Positions 13,401 to 25,654 of a stretch of DNA of 64,000 nucleotides are shown piece after piece (the first letter of the stretch is position 1; each line of letters opens with the position of its first letter). A model generated the notes under the pieces. It had not been told where the DNA came from, searched no databases, and saw nothing but the letters and a program-made list of their open reading frames with translations. Both the position numbers and the translations under genes were made by a program. Origin of the DNA: Endocalyx cinctus (taxonomy: Eukaryota; Ascomycota; Sordariomycetes; Amphisphaeriales; Apiosporaceae); the NCBI GenBank assembly GCA_001600455.1, contig BCKC01000008.1, positions 1,523,345-1,587,344 on the forward strand. Reading direction: 5' to 3'.

Positions 13401-14899
13401 AAAACCAACGTCTTGAGGAGAAGTTGGAGGATCTTTCTACCGATCTTGAATCTGCGCTCCAGGCGAAGAAGCGTCTACAACATGAACTTGAAGACTACCG
13501 AAACCAAAGGGCTATTGACCTCGAAGATAAGGAGTCAAGCATGGAGCAGACGCGCAAGAAATACCAGGCAGAGTTCGCTACGCTCACGAAAGAACTCGAC
13601 CTGGCTCGGGAAGAGAAGTTATACAAACAATCCGAGATTACTCGCCTTCGAGAAGAGCTTGACGAGCTCCGATCTAAATGGGACGACGAAGTGCTCAACA
13701 GCTCAACGTGGTCAAAAGAAAAGGCACGTCTTGAAACAACTCTAGCCGACGTTGTATCGTCCCGGGATGAGGCCGTTAATGCACACAACGAAGCTCAGAG
13801 CAAAGTCATCTCACTCCTGTCTCAGGTTCGGAATCTCCGAGCCTCAGTTGATGAGATCACTGTTGAGCGCGATACTCTGATCCGAGAAAAACGCAGCATC
13901 GAGGCAAGACTCGAAGAAGCTAAAGCTGGTCTTGATGACCTGGCTAAGAGCGACAGTCCATCCCTACGCAATGCCGCCAACACAGACAAGGAAATATTGA
14001 ATCTTAAATCCAGCCTTGCTCAGCAAGAAGACATAGCTGCCGCGGCTGTAGAGAAAATGCGACGGGCCGAAGCTCTTGCTGGCGAGGTGCAAAAGGAAAT
14101 TGCGGTTGAACGCGAAATCGGTGCCGAGCTATCTAAGCAGAAAGCTGCTCTTGAGAAGAGTCTAAACGAGGTACAAGTGCGCCTCGTAGATCTCGAGACT
14201 AAGGGCTATTCGAGCGGCAGTCAAGACGTCAAGTTTCTACACAAACGTATCCAGGAGGTCAGTACAACACCAACCCCAGACGATACACAGCTTCAAGTTG
14301 AAGCGGTATCAGAACGATCTCCTCCGAAGACGAGGCCGATCTCTACTTTACTCCGCAAACTCACAAGACGCACCGCTAATACCTCATCTGAATAATAGCT
14401 TGAGTCGCAACTCGAAGCACAGGAAACCGAACGATCGAAGTCGCAACGATCGGTCCGCAACGTGGACCGAATCGTGAAGGACCTACAAACACAAGTAGAG
14501 CGCAAGGACAAGCAAACAGTGCAACTCAACGATGATGTATCCCGGCTGCGCGACAGGGTCGACAAGTTACTCAAGACGATCGACGAGCTCCAGGCAAGCG
14601 AGAGCGCTAATCAGCTCACGGCCCGAAGAGCTGAACGTGAGCTGAGGGAGGAAAAGGAGAAGACCACGCGGTTGGAGCGCGAGGTAGAAGGCTGGAAACA
14701 CCTAAGGATGGAGAAGGGCAGCGTCAACGGCGGCAGCGTGCGGTTTGGCACGCCCGGTCTCGATGGCGCCAGGAGGCTTAGCTCCATAAGGGCCGTAGAT
14801 TTCGATGACGCGAGCAGCGTCAGCGGAACAGGGATCGAGGTGCCGAAACGCAAGAGCAGCATGGTTCGGACACCAAGTCTGACGAAGGGCTTCTTGTAA
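7414..14899 (+). CDS. Class II myosin heavy chain, three exons
   Basis: Exons 7414-7893, 7955-14257 and 14399-14899 join in phase 0 into 2,427 residues. This is the conventional myosin that builds the contractile ring at septation. After a Ser-rich N-terminal extension comes the SH3-like subdomain (about 126-160, KRYVWLTDP), then the motor: P-loop GESGAGKT at 271-278, switch I NNNSSRFGK near 333, switch II DIAGFE near 562. A light-chain-binding neck with an IQ-like FQAVARGYIKRR follows near 880. About 1,400 residues of heptad-type coiled coil make up the tail, ending in a Ser-rich, basic segment (TPSLTKGFL). Intron 1 (61 nt) has a GCTAAC branch site. The start is supported by MSQRRNNPF and by the absence of an alternative upstream. 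Close to Aspergillus MyoB and other fungal Myo2 proteins as I recall them. Identity is firm; small exons in the tail cannot be excluded. Confidence 0.96.
14258..14398 (+). other. 141-nt phase-0 intron, open in frame until its last six bases
   Basis: The donor is GTCAGT after CAG GAG and the acceptor is AATAATAG before CTT GAG; a GCTAAT branch candidate lies at 14375-14380. Splicing restores the coiled coil as KRIQE-LESQL. If the intron were kept, the frame would stay open for 45 more codons and then meet TAA TAG at 14393-14398, directly at the acceptor. Confidence 0.8.
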
Positions 14900-16533
14900 T
14901 GATGAAATACGGGAAAGGCATGACGGGTTTGACATTTTTGTGTACAAATAAATAATAAAGTGGGGAGCGATGATGGCATTGTATTAAGGATCCGGTTGGT
15001 TTGAAATACTTCATATTAATATAAATGTGTGGGATCCTGGTTTGTTTGTTGTAATTGAGAGAGGAAGAGGCGTATGTATCTTTTGATGATAGGACATAGC
15101 TATGTTTAACGTGGAACAAGAAAGAAAGCATGATAATGATGCGGAAATGAAACCTCATAGACTTACGTGGAATACTCTGAGTAGGTTAATATTATAATAT
15201 CTCTTGATGTTTCTGGATTTAATTTATCATTACGTATCCCCCATGTTCAACAGTGTGTTATATCTGAACTTCTGTACTGAAGAACGTCCCTTACCGCACA
15301 TCTACTTACGTATTCTTGTGGTGGTCAATTATCCAAGTAAATTGGCGTAAATGAAGCACCACATGGCCATAGAAGAATTCTAGTTAAACAACAAGTCGCG
15401 GATATGGTCGGCTCCGTTCGGGATCCTTCCGAAGAAATCATGGTCCCTTCCGATCCGAATGTCACTCCGCTGCCTCACCTTGTCTGACAGTCACATATCA
15501 CGACACACAAAACCTAATCTAGTTAATGACACACCCAGTTTGCGTATCACTTATGTAGCGAGTTCCTAACAGTATGCCAGAACAAAATTAACGAGAGCGG
15601 TTGGGTTTACCTTGCCAACGTGAAAAAGCGATATGCTGTGTGAGGTAGACAGGTCGGTGTGCAACGACATATGGTATACCGATGAAATTCCCTAGTAAGC
15701 CTTACTTAAACATCCATCCATTCTATTTCTTTTCAGACTAAGGATCAAGATAGTTTTTTCACTTTTTTCTAAACGATCTTAACCGAAGTCGAAAGAAAAA
15801 AGGCCATCAGCGTGGTTCTATTTGCTTGTATAGAACGCCGGTTATTTGATATTAATTTGTCTTGATTAATTATCGAACTAAGAGAAAACAATGATCTCGC
15901 TCCATAAAATGGGTGTACGTACATGTTTGCGGGAGTTGAGGTAGGACACCTAGCCACGTTTTCTTTCCTGCTTCACCACCACGCCAAGGCGAGAAGAGCC
16001 CATGGAAGAAGGAAGCAAATAACAACGTGTAAAAGACGATGATCGAACACGACGCTAATTCCGATATTCGGTATTTATCTACCTAGAACCTATCTGACGC
16101 CGCGCCTGTCTAGCCTATACTACGCTCCAGTGACAGCGAGGGTTAGGGTTACAAGAATAGGCTTTGCTCTTGTATCGCGTAGACATACCGTTACTTGGAT
16201 ATGGATCTAGACGGGTATCCTGCAACGATCAAAATCACGGAACGCGATATTACTGGAGAGGAGCAAACTTAAAAAAAAAGAAAGTTACGGGAGCTAAACA
16301 GGAAGAACCTTCGATGATGGAAACACTCGGGGAACGGAGTTTTCGTCAGATTTCGCAAGGAGAGCATGACTATACCGATGCTTTCGGCGACGCTTTAGGG
16401 TATATATATATATATATATGTGCTCGTTTGTCGTTTTCCCGAACATTGAGACCTCGGAGAATACAGCACAAGGCAAAAGCATATACGTCGACAAGATCTC
16501 TGAATTTATAATTATTCATACCGTTCACCGAGA
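14900..16533. other. Intergenic region between the myosin and cysteine-rich genes
   Basis: No coding region is supported. The first few hundred bases should hold the myosin 3' untranslated region (AATAAATAATAAA-like sequence near 14947). Two TTAGGG-like units occur at 16138-16151, and a (TA)9 tract at 16401-16419 lies just upstream of the next gene. Confidence 0.5.
16401..16419. repeat. (TA)n microsatellite
   Basis: About nine TA units, 115 bp upstream of the start codon of the cysteine-rich gene at 16534. Confidence 0.85.
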
Positions 16534-17786
16534 ATGTCTTATGTCATAAGGCGCAAAAGAGACGGCGGCGCGGACACGACCTCGGACTCAGGTTCGTCGC
16601 GATGCTGCTGCGTGGTCTACGAAACCTGTTGCTGTGGATGTCACGAGCGACCGTGCGGCCTCCTACGCTGTCTGAAGAGCATCTTTTGCGGGTCACCAAC
16701 CCGGTGTCGACACGGTCCTTGTTGTAAAAAGTCCTCAAATCTAAAGGGGCTGGTTAGGCGGAAGAGTTGTGTTAGTTCCAATGTTTTATTATTATTATTA
16801 TTATTATTATTAACAACTCACTGACCGGCGGTTACATCACATAGAGCGACCCAAATCACTGGGCCCTAAAGTTCGGCGCGAACTTAGATATGACCAATGC
16901 GCCTATGCACGTCCGGGTCCGCCCCTTCCCCAAGAACATACGCCTCAAGTTGCCGGACAAGTGCGCGAACGGAGGGCATTGCCGATGTGACGGGAAGAAG
17001 AAGAAAAAGAAGTCATGTCGATCATCTTCTACTCGTATCGTGCGCGTAAGAGTGCCTGATCCATACGATCGCCAACCGGGCGATCCCATTCCGGCCGTTT
17101 ATCGTGAGAGCTCCTCCCCTCTCCCTTTTATTTTTATACTTTCTAATGTATTTTACTAACTAATCTATCTCATAATAGTGCCACAGCCCGTGGACCCCCC
17201 GGCTAGCAGAGCGAGCAGCGGTAGTAGCAGGAGTAATATACCCACTCCCGAACCCTTCCCCGAGCGTCGTCACTCGCCCGCAACGTCGCCTCCTGGTAGT
17301 GGGGCCGCAAGTCCCGTTCGATCTCCCGTAGCGAGCGTGGGTGGGAGCCCCGTCAGATCTCCTGTTGCGACCATAGTGGGAAGTCCCAGAACTTCTCCTA
17401 CGGGACGTGGCAGTCCGGTCAATCCCGCCCGTAGTCGAAGCGGGAGCGAGCATAATTCTCCGGTGAGAGCAATTCCCGCGTCTCCTCCTCGCGAGAACAA
17501 GACTGGGAACGAAAACGTGAATACTGCTCAACATAACAACGGCGATGGAAACGGGGTTCCTCTTCATATATTCCTATCTCCTCCCGTGTCGGAACATGGA
17601 AGTCATCGGTCTCCAGATGGGAATACGAGAGCCAGGTCGCATAGTTCTGGGAGTGGACGTCGGAGTCATCACTCTCCTGCCGAGAGCGTGGCCGGCAGTG
17701 GCGGCGGTGGTGGCGAAGGAGGGGATGGTCCAAGGGTGGCAGGCTTACAAGCAACGGCTCAATCAGTAGAAGACGGAGGGTCGTAG
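16534..17786 (+). CDS. Unrecognised protein, cysteine-rich N-terminus and SP-rich tail
   Basis: I do not recognise this gene. Three exons (16534-16770, 16845-17103, 17179-17786) join in phases 0 and 1 into 367 residues. Intron 1 has a GTTAGT donor and a CATAG acceptor and contains a TTA microsatellite. Intron 2 has a GTGAGA donor, a TACTAACTAA branch site and an AATAG acceptor. The first 79 residues hold 14 cysteines (24-26, 32-34, 36, 41, 46, 52, 58, 63, 64, 79) and no signal peptide. Exon 2 encodes a segment with HWALKFGANLD and a basic, Cys-containing stretch with a run of lysines. Exon 3 is low complexity, with many SPVRSPV-like units that look like proline-directed kinase sites. The clean exon joins argue for a real gene; function is unknown. 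Confidence 0.65.
16787..16812. repeat. (TTA)n microsatellite inside an intron
   Basis: An eight- to nine-unit TTA/ATT run in the first intron of the cysteine-rich gene. Read through, it would give a poly-leucine run. Confidence 0.85.
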
Positions 17787-18437
17787 TCTATATACTACAT
17801 GCAACCAAGGGTGAGGTGTCGATATTGCGGCACCATGAGCATACTCGGAACAAGAGATGAGTTCAATTACTAAATAGTCTGTAGTTTTTATATACTTGTA
17901 AGTTCATTGATGGGGATAAACAAGAGTCCTCCCCAGTTAAAATGATTTATACTGTATCCCATCTAACTTGATCAGTTTGAAGAAAGGTAGATATGATGCA
18001 TCTACGCTTTTCTTACATCGAGAAGGCCTCGGTAAGATTTTGAGAAATAATGCTACACTGCCTACTTCAGTACTTATTCATTGTACCTATGAAAATACCT
18101 AGGTAAAGTAATTAACTTACTGTAATAGACTTTGAATATTGGCTCATGTATACAATATATAATATAAAATATATATTGCACTGCCAGTTTCGACCGAGTG
18201 AGTCACAAAATCTTCGCCGTCTCCGTCATATTTTTATGGTACCTTATGGATATATATAGTGTACTATCGCTTATCAAAGTTAACGGAGATCAGGGCCTTT
18301 TTAGTGAACCCCCACCACCCCTCCAAACCTTTATTAGCAAACATACTTTCGTCATAGTTTATTCCTCTTGAGCTCGTACCCATCTCAATCCTTTATATAC
18401 CACAATTTCATATACATAATAATCCTAGTTTCAAATC
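17787..18437. other. Intergenic region before the Vms1 gene
   Basis: This 650-bp AT-rich spacer has no supported coding region. It should hold the 3' end of the upstream transcript and the promoter of the plus-strand gene starting at 18438. CT-rich sequence at 18306-18400 precedes that start. Confidence 0.5.
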
Positions 18438-20489
18438 ATGGAGAAAATACAAGAAGAAATATTAAGGCGCCCTCTATATTGTAAGTATTCGATATGACAT
18501 GCTTCATATAACACCAAATTGTATTTGTATGAGACTAACTTATTTAACCCCACCACTTTTTTAGTATATGACCTCCCGCCTAAAATCCTATCCACACTCT
18601 CCCTCAAAGACGGCGCCGATACCTTACCCGATGGTGCGCCCATTACTTCAAATGATCCCGAATCAAAATCCTCGGAAAATACTATAGGATCGCAAGCCTG
18701 CTCGCTATGCGCACTCACTTTCTCTACAGTCCAGGATCAGCGAAGTCATCTAAAGTCCGACTGGCATCATTATAATCTTAAGCAGAAACTGCGCCATCAA
18801 AACCCCGTATCCGAGCTTGAATTTGAAGCTCTGCTTGGAAATCTAGATGAAAGTCTTTCAGGCTCCGATTCTGAAGAGACGGACGATGATGAGGACGATC
18901 CGACCCGACCCAAGGAGAGTACCCTGACAGCTCTTCTCAAGAAGCAAGCTACCTTAGCCGACCGAAACAAAAATAGTACTGGCAATGATGATAGCGGAGA
19001 TGATACATTTTCGGATAAGAAGAAATCCAGAGGGAAAGGGAAACCACCACTACTCTGGTTCTCTTCACCTCTACTACCCGCAAACAATTACTTCGGCATA
19101 TACCGCGCAATACTTTCGCCCGAGGAATCTAAGAAAGAGAGCGAGATAGTGGAGATCATAAAAAATAAACAGCTCCAGCCAGTAGCTGCACCGAAAATAA
19201 AAGGCGACGGTAACTTGACACCTGCTGCTTACAAGGGACCGCATATATTTCTTTGTATGATTGGCGGAGGTCATTTCGCTGCTATGGTTGTTTCTTTGGC
19301 ACCTCGACAAACGAAACACGGTTCTGCGGGGCCAATGAATAGAGAGGCTACGGTTCTGGCGCACAAGACATTTCATCGCTATACTACGAGAAGAAAGCAA
19401 GGTGGCTCGCAATCTGCGAACGATAACGCCAAGGGAAATGCGCACTCGGCGGGTTCAAGTATCCGTAGATATAACGAGCAAGCTCTTACCGACGAAGTTA
19501 GGCTCCTTCTACAAGACTGGAAAGCTCTACTGGATTCATCCGAGTTGCTCTTTATTCGCGCCACCGGAGCCACCAATAGGAGAACTCTCTTTGGCCCATA
19601 CGAAGGTCAAGTTCTACGAGCAAATGATACACGAATACGCGGGTTTCCATTCAGCACTCGAAGAGCAACTCAGAATGAGTTGATGAGGTCATTTATCGAA
19701 CTTACGCGACTGAAAGTGCGCGAAATTAACCCGGATGCGGAAAATTCCCAGAAACAAGAGACGCAGACGAAGACGACACCGCCGAAACCATCAAAGCCGA
19801 CGGCGCCCAAACTTACCGAAGAGGAAGAAACCGCGCTACTGCACACGTCCCAACTGCAAGCTTTCGTACGACGGTCAAAGTTACCGGCTCTGCTGTCGTA
19901 TTTCAAGAACAACGATATCCCAGCCGACTTCCGTTTTCAGCCGGCCGACTCGCAGCAGAACCATCACGCACCCACGGCGCTACATCTAGCCTCGAGTCAA
20001 AACTCGGCCACGCTCGCGTCCGGGCTTCTCGTCAAAGGCGGCGCGGACCCGACGATCCGGAACGGCGAGGGGAAGACGGCGTTCGAGCTCGCGGGCGACC
20101 GCGCGACGCGCGACAGCTTCCGGGTCGCGCGGGACGAGCTGGGCGAAGCGAGATGGGACTGGGAGGCGGCCAAGGTTCCCCCACCTATGAAGAGGGCCGA
20201 GGCCGAAAAGCGCGAGGAGCGGGACCGGGCGGAAAAGGATAAGAAGGAGGCCGAAAGGCGCAAAGCAGAAGAGCAGCGTCTCCAGCGCGAAGGCCCCCAA
20301 GCGAATAGCAGTAGCAGTAACAATAGCAAACGGGGGAAAAGCTTACTTCAAGGCGGCGTGCCGAAAACGGCTCAGGAACGTCGCGAGGAGGAGGCTAGAG
20401 GCCTGACGCCGGAGCAGAAGATGAAATTAGACCGCGAGCGTCGCGCCCGAGCGGCCGAGGAGAGATTAAGGAGGATGCAGGCAGGGTGA
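18438..20489 (+). CDS. VMS1/ANKZF1-type peptidyl-tRNA hydrolase of ribosome quality control
   Basis: Exon 1 (18438-18480, MEKIQEEILRRPLY) and exon 2 (18565-20489) join in phase 1 to 655 residues, close to yeast Vms1 in length. The 84-nt intron has a GTAAGT donor and a TTTTTTAG acceptor. A C2H2 finger spans Cys60, Cys63, His76 and His82. The VLRF1 release-factor-like domain runs roughly 175-400 and carries the conserved GGSQSANDNAKG segment; Gln297 matches the catalytic glutamine known from this family. Ankyrin-type sequence follows near 480-540 (TALHLASS, GADPTIRNGEGKTAFELA). A charged C-terminal helix holds R-x5-A-A-x2-R, the VCP/Cdc48-interacting motif. The family releases nascent chains from stalled 60S-peptidyl-tRNA complexes and recruits Cdc48. 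All diagnostic elements are present, so the call is firm. Confidence 0.95.
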
Positions 20490-22994
20490 AAAATCCTCGT
20501 TCCTTCGGGCACGTAAAGTGCTGGCGCTAGTTTGAGGTTACGAGGTCGGATGGCCCGGAGGAGGGGGCGAGTGTCAGTTAAAAAAAATTGGGTTGATATA
20601 GAGACGATATACACTGTAAAGAAATAATGAGTGTGCGCTTAGGAACGACTCACGTCGAAAGTAATCAGATGCTCGCCGTATAAATAGAAAAACAAACTAT
20701 TTTCGGATCTTTTTTTTTACGCCCCTTTCGGCCCCCAGTGAACAACCGCGCTCTTTCGAAGATTTGACGTACATATATGTAGTGTTACCCTCCTTATTCC
20801 TTCAAACACCGTTGGATAAGTTGGCGCTTCTACGTCAAATTGGTGGCCGCCGTTAGGTCTGAGGTAAGGTAAGAAATCAAATTAAAAGGGTCGTGATTAT
20901 TTTCAAGTAAGAGTCAGACATAGTATACTACACCAAGTTGACTCTTATTGATCGATTGTCTTACGCATCAAAATTCATCCTTCTCCCTTCCCGATCCTTG
21001 TTCTAAATGAATGAATGGATGCTTTTTTTCCTTTAATCATACCATATCACACTATCGTATTGGATCTCCCTATGTCAAGTTCTGATTTTTTTTTCTCGTA
21101 GTCAGATGTTGATAGGATGTCACCCTCACAGCCACCTCCGTGCTGCTCTCCCTATCACAATCACCGAATATCGAAACAGAAAAAAAATCAAGTTTCATTT
21201 GGTATTACACTATAATTTTTTCAGGTAGAGCAAAATTCGTGTTTTCAGGTTTCTTCTTCTTTTTTTTTTCAAATCCCTTTTTTTACCTACCTAATAAGTA
21301 TAAAACATAAAACAAGTCAAAAAGCCCCTCCATCTCCATGCATACTTATTATAACTTTATGGGATTATTGATGATGAAACATACATTAGATCATCCGAAA
21401 ATATTTTCCTCGGGAAGAAAGTGGAGGGGAGGGGGGAAAGGGACAGGACTTTGGATGATACCTTTTTACAGTTCATGCAAGGAGGCTGAGCCGCCTTGGA
21501 TTTTCACCTGGTTGTCGTTCCTTTCCCCAGCTTTTTGTTCAACTTCACACACACTACTTTTGTTTTTTTGACAAGACATTTCTGTCTCGGGGAATACTAA
21601 ACAGGTAGGTATATAACGTCAATATAGCATATGCCGTGTCATTAAGGTAAACGTTTTTTGGTTTCTTGTTTTCATATTTTATCTCATACACACAGCCACG
21701 TACGTATTCAAGGGACCTTAATAGAGGGAGGGCCGATAGAAGAAAAGAGACAAAAAAAAAATAGGGATTGACGCATGAAGTTATTCGACGTTCTAAGTTA
21801 CGCGTAAAGTGAAAAACAAGAGCCGCAAGCCATGTTTTTCATGTTTGCATTAAAAAAAAGCAACTTGGAAAAAAGAATTGGACCGAGTAAGAGAGAAAGG
21901 AAATGATCAACGAAACCACCAAAAAAAAAAAAAACGAGAACCACCGACGATCCGGCTCGCGCCCCCAGATACCAGGGAAGTAAGGTAAGCAATTACGGGA
22001 AGGATGTAGTATAAGCCTCCCAAGAGAGACAGAGAGACAGGGTATAATATGTTCTCGGGAGATGTATTTTTCCTTTAACCTCCTTTTCGTTTCTTTTTGT
22101 TCTTTCCCCCTTTTAATCGTTTATTATTATTATCATTATTTTTCCCTATGTGGTTACCAGGTCATTTGAAATCGGAGAATTAAAAGAATAACCGACCAAA
22201 AAAAAAAAAAAAGTGAAAAAATCAATTGATAATAACCAAAGAGAGATTTGAAAGTAGTAGTTATCCCACATAATAGGTAAATAGTTTGTCCTCAGTGTAA
22301 CATCGTACCTCGCATAGTAGCCAAAGCTAGTGTAGTTTGGGTAAAGAGATCCGAACGTGGAAAGGGTTAGGTTTTATCAATACTATGCGATTTTTCAACC
22401 CTGGTTATGGGACGATTCTTTTCTTTTCAGTCCTTTTTTTTTCCTTGCTTTCTTTCCGAGGTTCTTCCACGAGGATAGGTACCCTGTGTCACTGTGGGGG
22501 AGAGGCCTAAGAAAGGTCTATGCTCGATATACTCTACGATAGTGTCCTTGGACACTACCCTTAAACTTGCCCCCTTTTTCCCTTACTGTCTATTTTTCGC
22601 TATTACGAGATAGAAGAGACGGAGAAAAAGACGAGGCTGGACTCGAGACGTGTATAACTGTGGAAATGAGTAATGTTATTTTTTATTTCTATTTTATTTT
22701 CTATCCTCTTTTTTTGACTCTTGTTCCTAGATATTAATAGAACATTTTAAGTACATACATATAAACTAACGAGTTTTCTACGCATATATCCGAATGGATT
22801 CACTAATGTACTGTGAGCTCATAGTTTATGGATAGGCTCTAGACTTTCAGATCTGGAAAATAAATATATACTACTAGGTATACTAAGTACATAAGTACGT
22901 AAAATCAACAGAAAGCGGGTTCAGCAACCGGATATCGGGGCATCCGAATTGGGAATTCGTACCTGTCGATCATTACGATCAGGTAGAAGTCTAA

Positions 22995-23032
22995 CCCCCT
23001 TTATCCCTCCTAAGCCCCCCTAATCCCTCCCC
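22995..23032. repeat. Clustered C tracts (G-quadruplex-capable on the minus strand)
   Basis: C5, C3, C6, C3 and C4 tracts lie within 38 bp, separated by 1-7 bases. The minus strand therefore has G runs able to form a quadruplex. CCCCT, the stress-response element core, occurs among them. Confidence 0.6.
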
Positions 23033-25611
23033 TACGTCCCGAAAGAGCGTACGGCGTCGAGCTAACTGACGAGCGAGATGAGCAGATGGTCCGAGAGATC
23101 GAAGCTATTCAAGTTGTCTATACTAAATAGCAGTATATGTAAATATACCGATATATTATATACATAATAGTGCAATGATAGATGGGTAGTATGCGTATAG
23201 TATAGCTATAGCGTAGCTGTAAAGAGAGAACTCGTAGATGCGGAGGATGCGGATATTAGCTCTCTCTGACTCGAAGTTCTAGCTGGCCAAAGAACTTTTT
23301 TCTTAGTTACCGCCAGTATATACTAATCGGAAAGATGTTTGTCCAGACTGATGGTCCGACGGGCTGAAAAAAAGGTCGGCTGTTTTCATCTAAGATCAGA
23401 TACGATACTAGCTTCCACATATCCATATACCTACATACTTGTACTATGTACCTATGTACATACATACACAGTAGTATAGTCAAAAATTCTACAATGGGTT
23501 TAGCAGGAGGGATTGTTCGCCTACCCTATTCCTAAAAGAAGGATCTCGAATGTCACCGTTACCGTTGGGGTGTTCCCAAAAGTGCAAACAGGCAAGTGAC
23601 ATTTCTATATGTACGTTCGTCTATGGGTTCGTCTCAGGTGGTGGATGCGAGCTGGGTTATTCCCTACCTTCCCGCCAGTATACCAAGATTTAACATTCTA
23701 TCTCGTATTTACGTATTATCGGTGCACGTTCACTCAACTCACTTCGGCTTTTTTTTTCTTTTTCTTTCTTTTTTAAACGTATTTTAACCTGATTTCTTTC
23801 TTGCCACTTAAATTTTCTCCGATGCATAGTATAGTGTACCTACACGTAGATATCTTACATAAAAAGAAAAAAACCTGGGCTAAGATGGGATGAGACATTC
23901 ACACCTACTTACGGAGGTATACGGTAGTATTTTACAACCGTCAGCATTTAACTGGTCGAATGTTGAAACGACGAGGGTCGAGTAAATAAATGAAAGAGGT
24001 GATTCGCTAAGGTTTAATGCACTCCCTTTGTTCCTTGTGGTGAAAATACCCTTGTATCAGATCATAGCGCTAAAGTTGATCGGAGTTATCCCATCCTGCC
24101 CATCCTGACCATCCTTTCACCAATCCAATCGCTTTTTCTTTGTTATTTACTACTATGGAGTCAAAAGAAAAGAAATGATCGTCAACAGCTTTTCGCAGTT
24201 TTCTTTTGGTTTGCTGTATGCGCGCGCTCTATTCTAACTAGAGAGGCATAATTGTATATTATATACTCTCTATATTCTATATCCCAAGTTCTATAGCTAA
24301 TATTTTGACAAACCGTAATTAATGATTCCCCAATGTATATTCCGTATTTACCGCCGTACTCCGAAAATAAGTCATAATCATCATAATAATCACAATATCT
24401 AGTGTGTTATATGAGTCAAGTAATTGTCAAAATATTTACGGAGTACTTGACTATGTATTGTATAGAGAATCATCTAACATCTAGTCTATACTAAGTACCT
24501 TTCTCTCTCTCCCCTATTCAAAAACTACGAAGTAAGACTCGAAGACCATCATCCAAACGGATATTTATTGCTTTAACCGACGTCACATCCTTACCTCACT
24601 AACTGAGTACGTACATGGTATATGTACAACATCCTGTTTACACTATCGCTACTGTGTATGGAGAGTACTTTGTAGTTTACTTGTATGTGATTCATTTGTC
24701 TCTCGGTTAACTCGGGTTGTTGGATCTTGTCTAGCGTTACGCTATACTGTACTGGATCATCTACCTATTTCCTTCTTTTTCCTCTTTTTTTGTTTTTTCT
24801 TTCCTTTTTTTTTCAGCGCCACCTTCGAGACGAGATACCTTTTAGTTATATTGATCTTTGGTTAACCAATTCTAATTATGTCTTTCGTAGTTTAATAGGC
24901 AATTAACACTTTATTATTACCATTGATTAACTTTGGAAGACAATGCTATGATTTTCACTAGTGGGATAGAACCCCATCTTGTGATCTACACTACTGGCCA
25001 GGCCTACCAGATTTCCCACTTCTCTTCTAACCAGAAAAGATGTAAACCCTGTCTCTACGTCTACTGTGTAATAAACTACTCGTACAATCATCAATGTACT
25101 TGTATACAAGTACGTACAAAATGTGCTCGGATCTTCGACCATCACCGTCGTGCTGGGTAATAGAAAAATCCATGTGTACCTGCATTAGCCGATTGGGTAT
25201 ATACTACCGTTGTATGTGATATGGTAAGTTTATAGGTGGTGGCAGTGGCTATGCTGGTTTCAAGTTTCGGGGGGAAAAAAAGAGTCACCCCATGATTTAA
25301 GGGAATCGGAAAAAAATAGACAAAAGACAAGAAAAGACAGTCTATGAGTGCTATAAACAGTTTCTAACCATTTTTGTTAGGAAATCATCATTCTCTCTAT
25401 CAAATCTACCATCCAGTAAAGGCGAAGAACTCAGGAGATTTCAGGTGAACCCACTTATATTTTTACGGATAGATCCCAGTTTAGAATCCCTGGCCATCCC
25501 CTGAAAATACCACCTAAATCTAGGGTAATTTACACTAATTACTACCCTACAGGCGCGCGCTCTGTTTAACTAGACTAAGACTTAACGCCGATAATCCACC
25601 CCCCATTGTTA

Positions 25612-25654
25612 GCCATGTTTAGCCATCTTGGCCACGCTGAGCCATCTCGGCCAT
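25612..25654 (+). promoter_or_regulatory. GCCAY array with 9-10 bp spacing
   Basis: GCCAT or GCCAC occurs at 25612, 25622, 25631, 25641 and 25650, one per helical turn, about 610-650 bp upstream of the adhesin start codon. It can be read either as a degenerate 10-bp tandem repeat or as a phased protein-binding site. No factor is assigned. Confidence 0.45.

Noticed and set aside
16164..16511. 115-codon plus-strand ORF before the cysteine-rich gene
   Set aside because: Crosses the TA microsatellite, shows no domain, and has no in-phase splice join to 16534.
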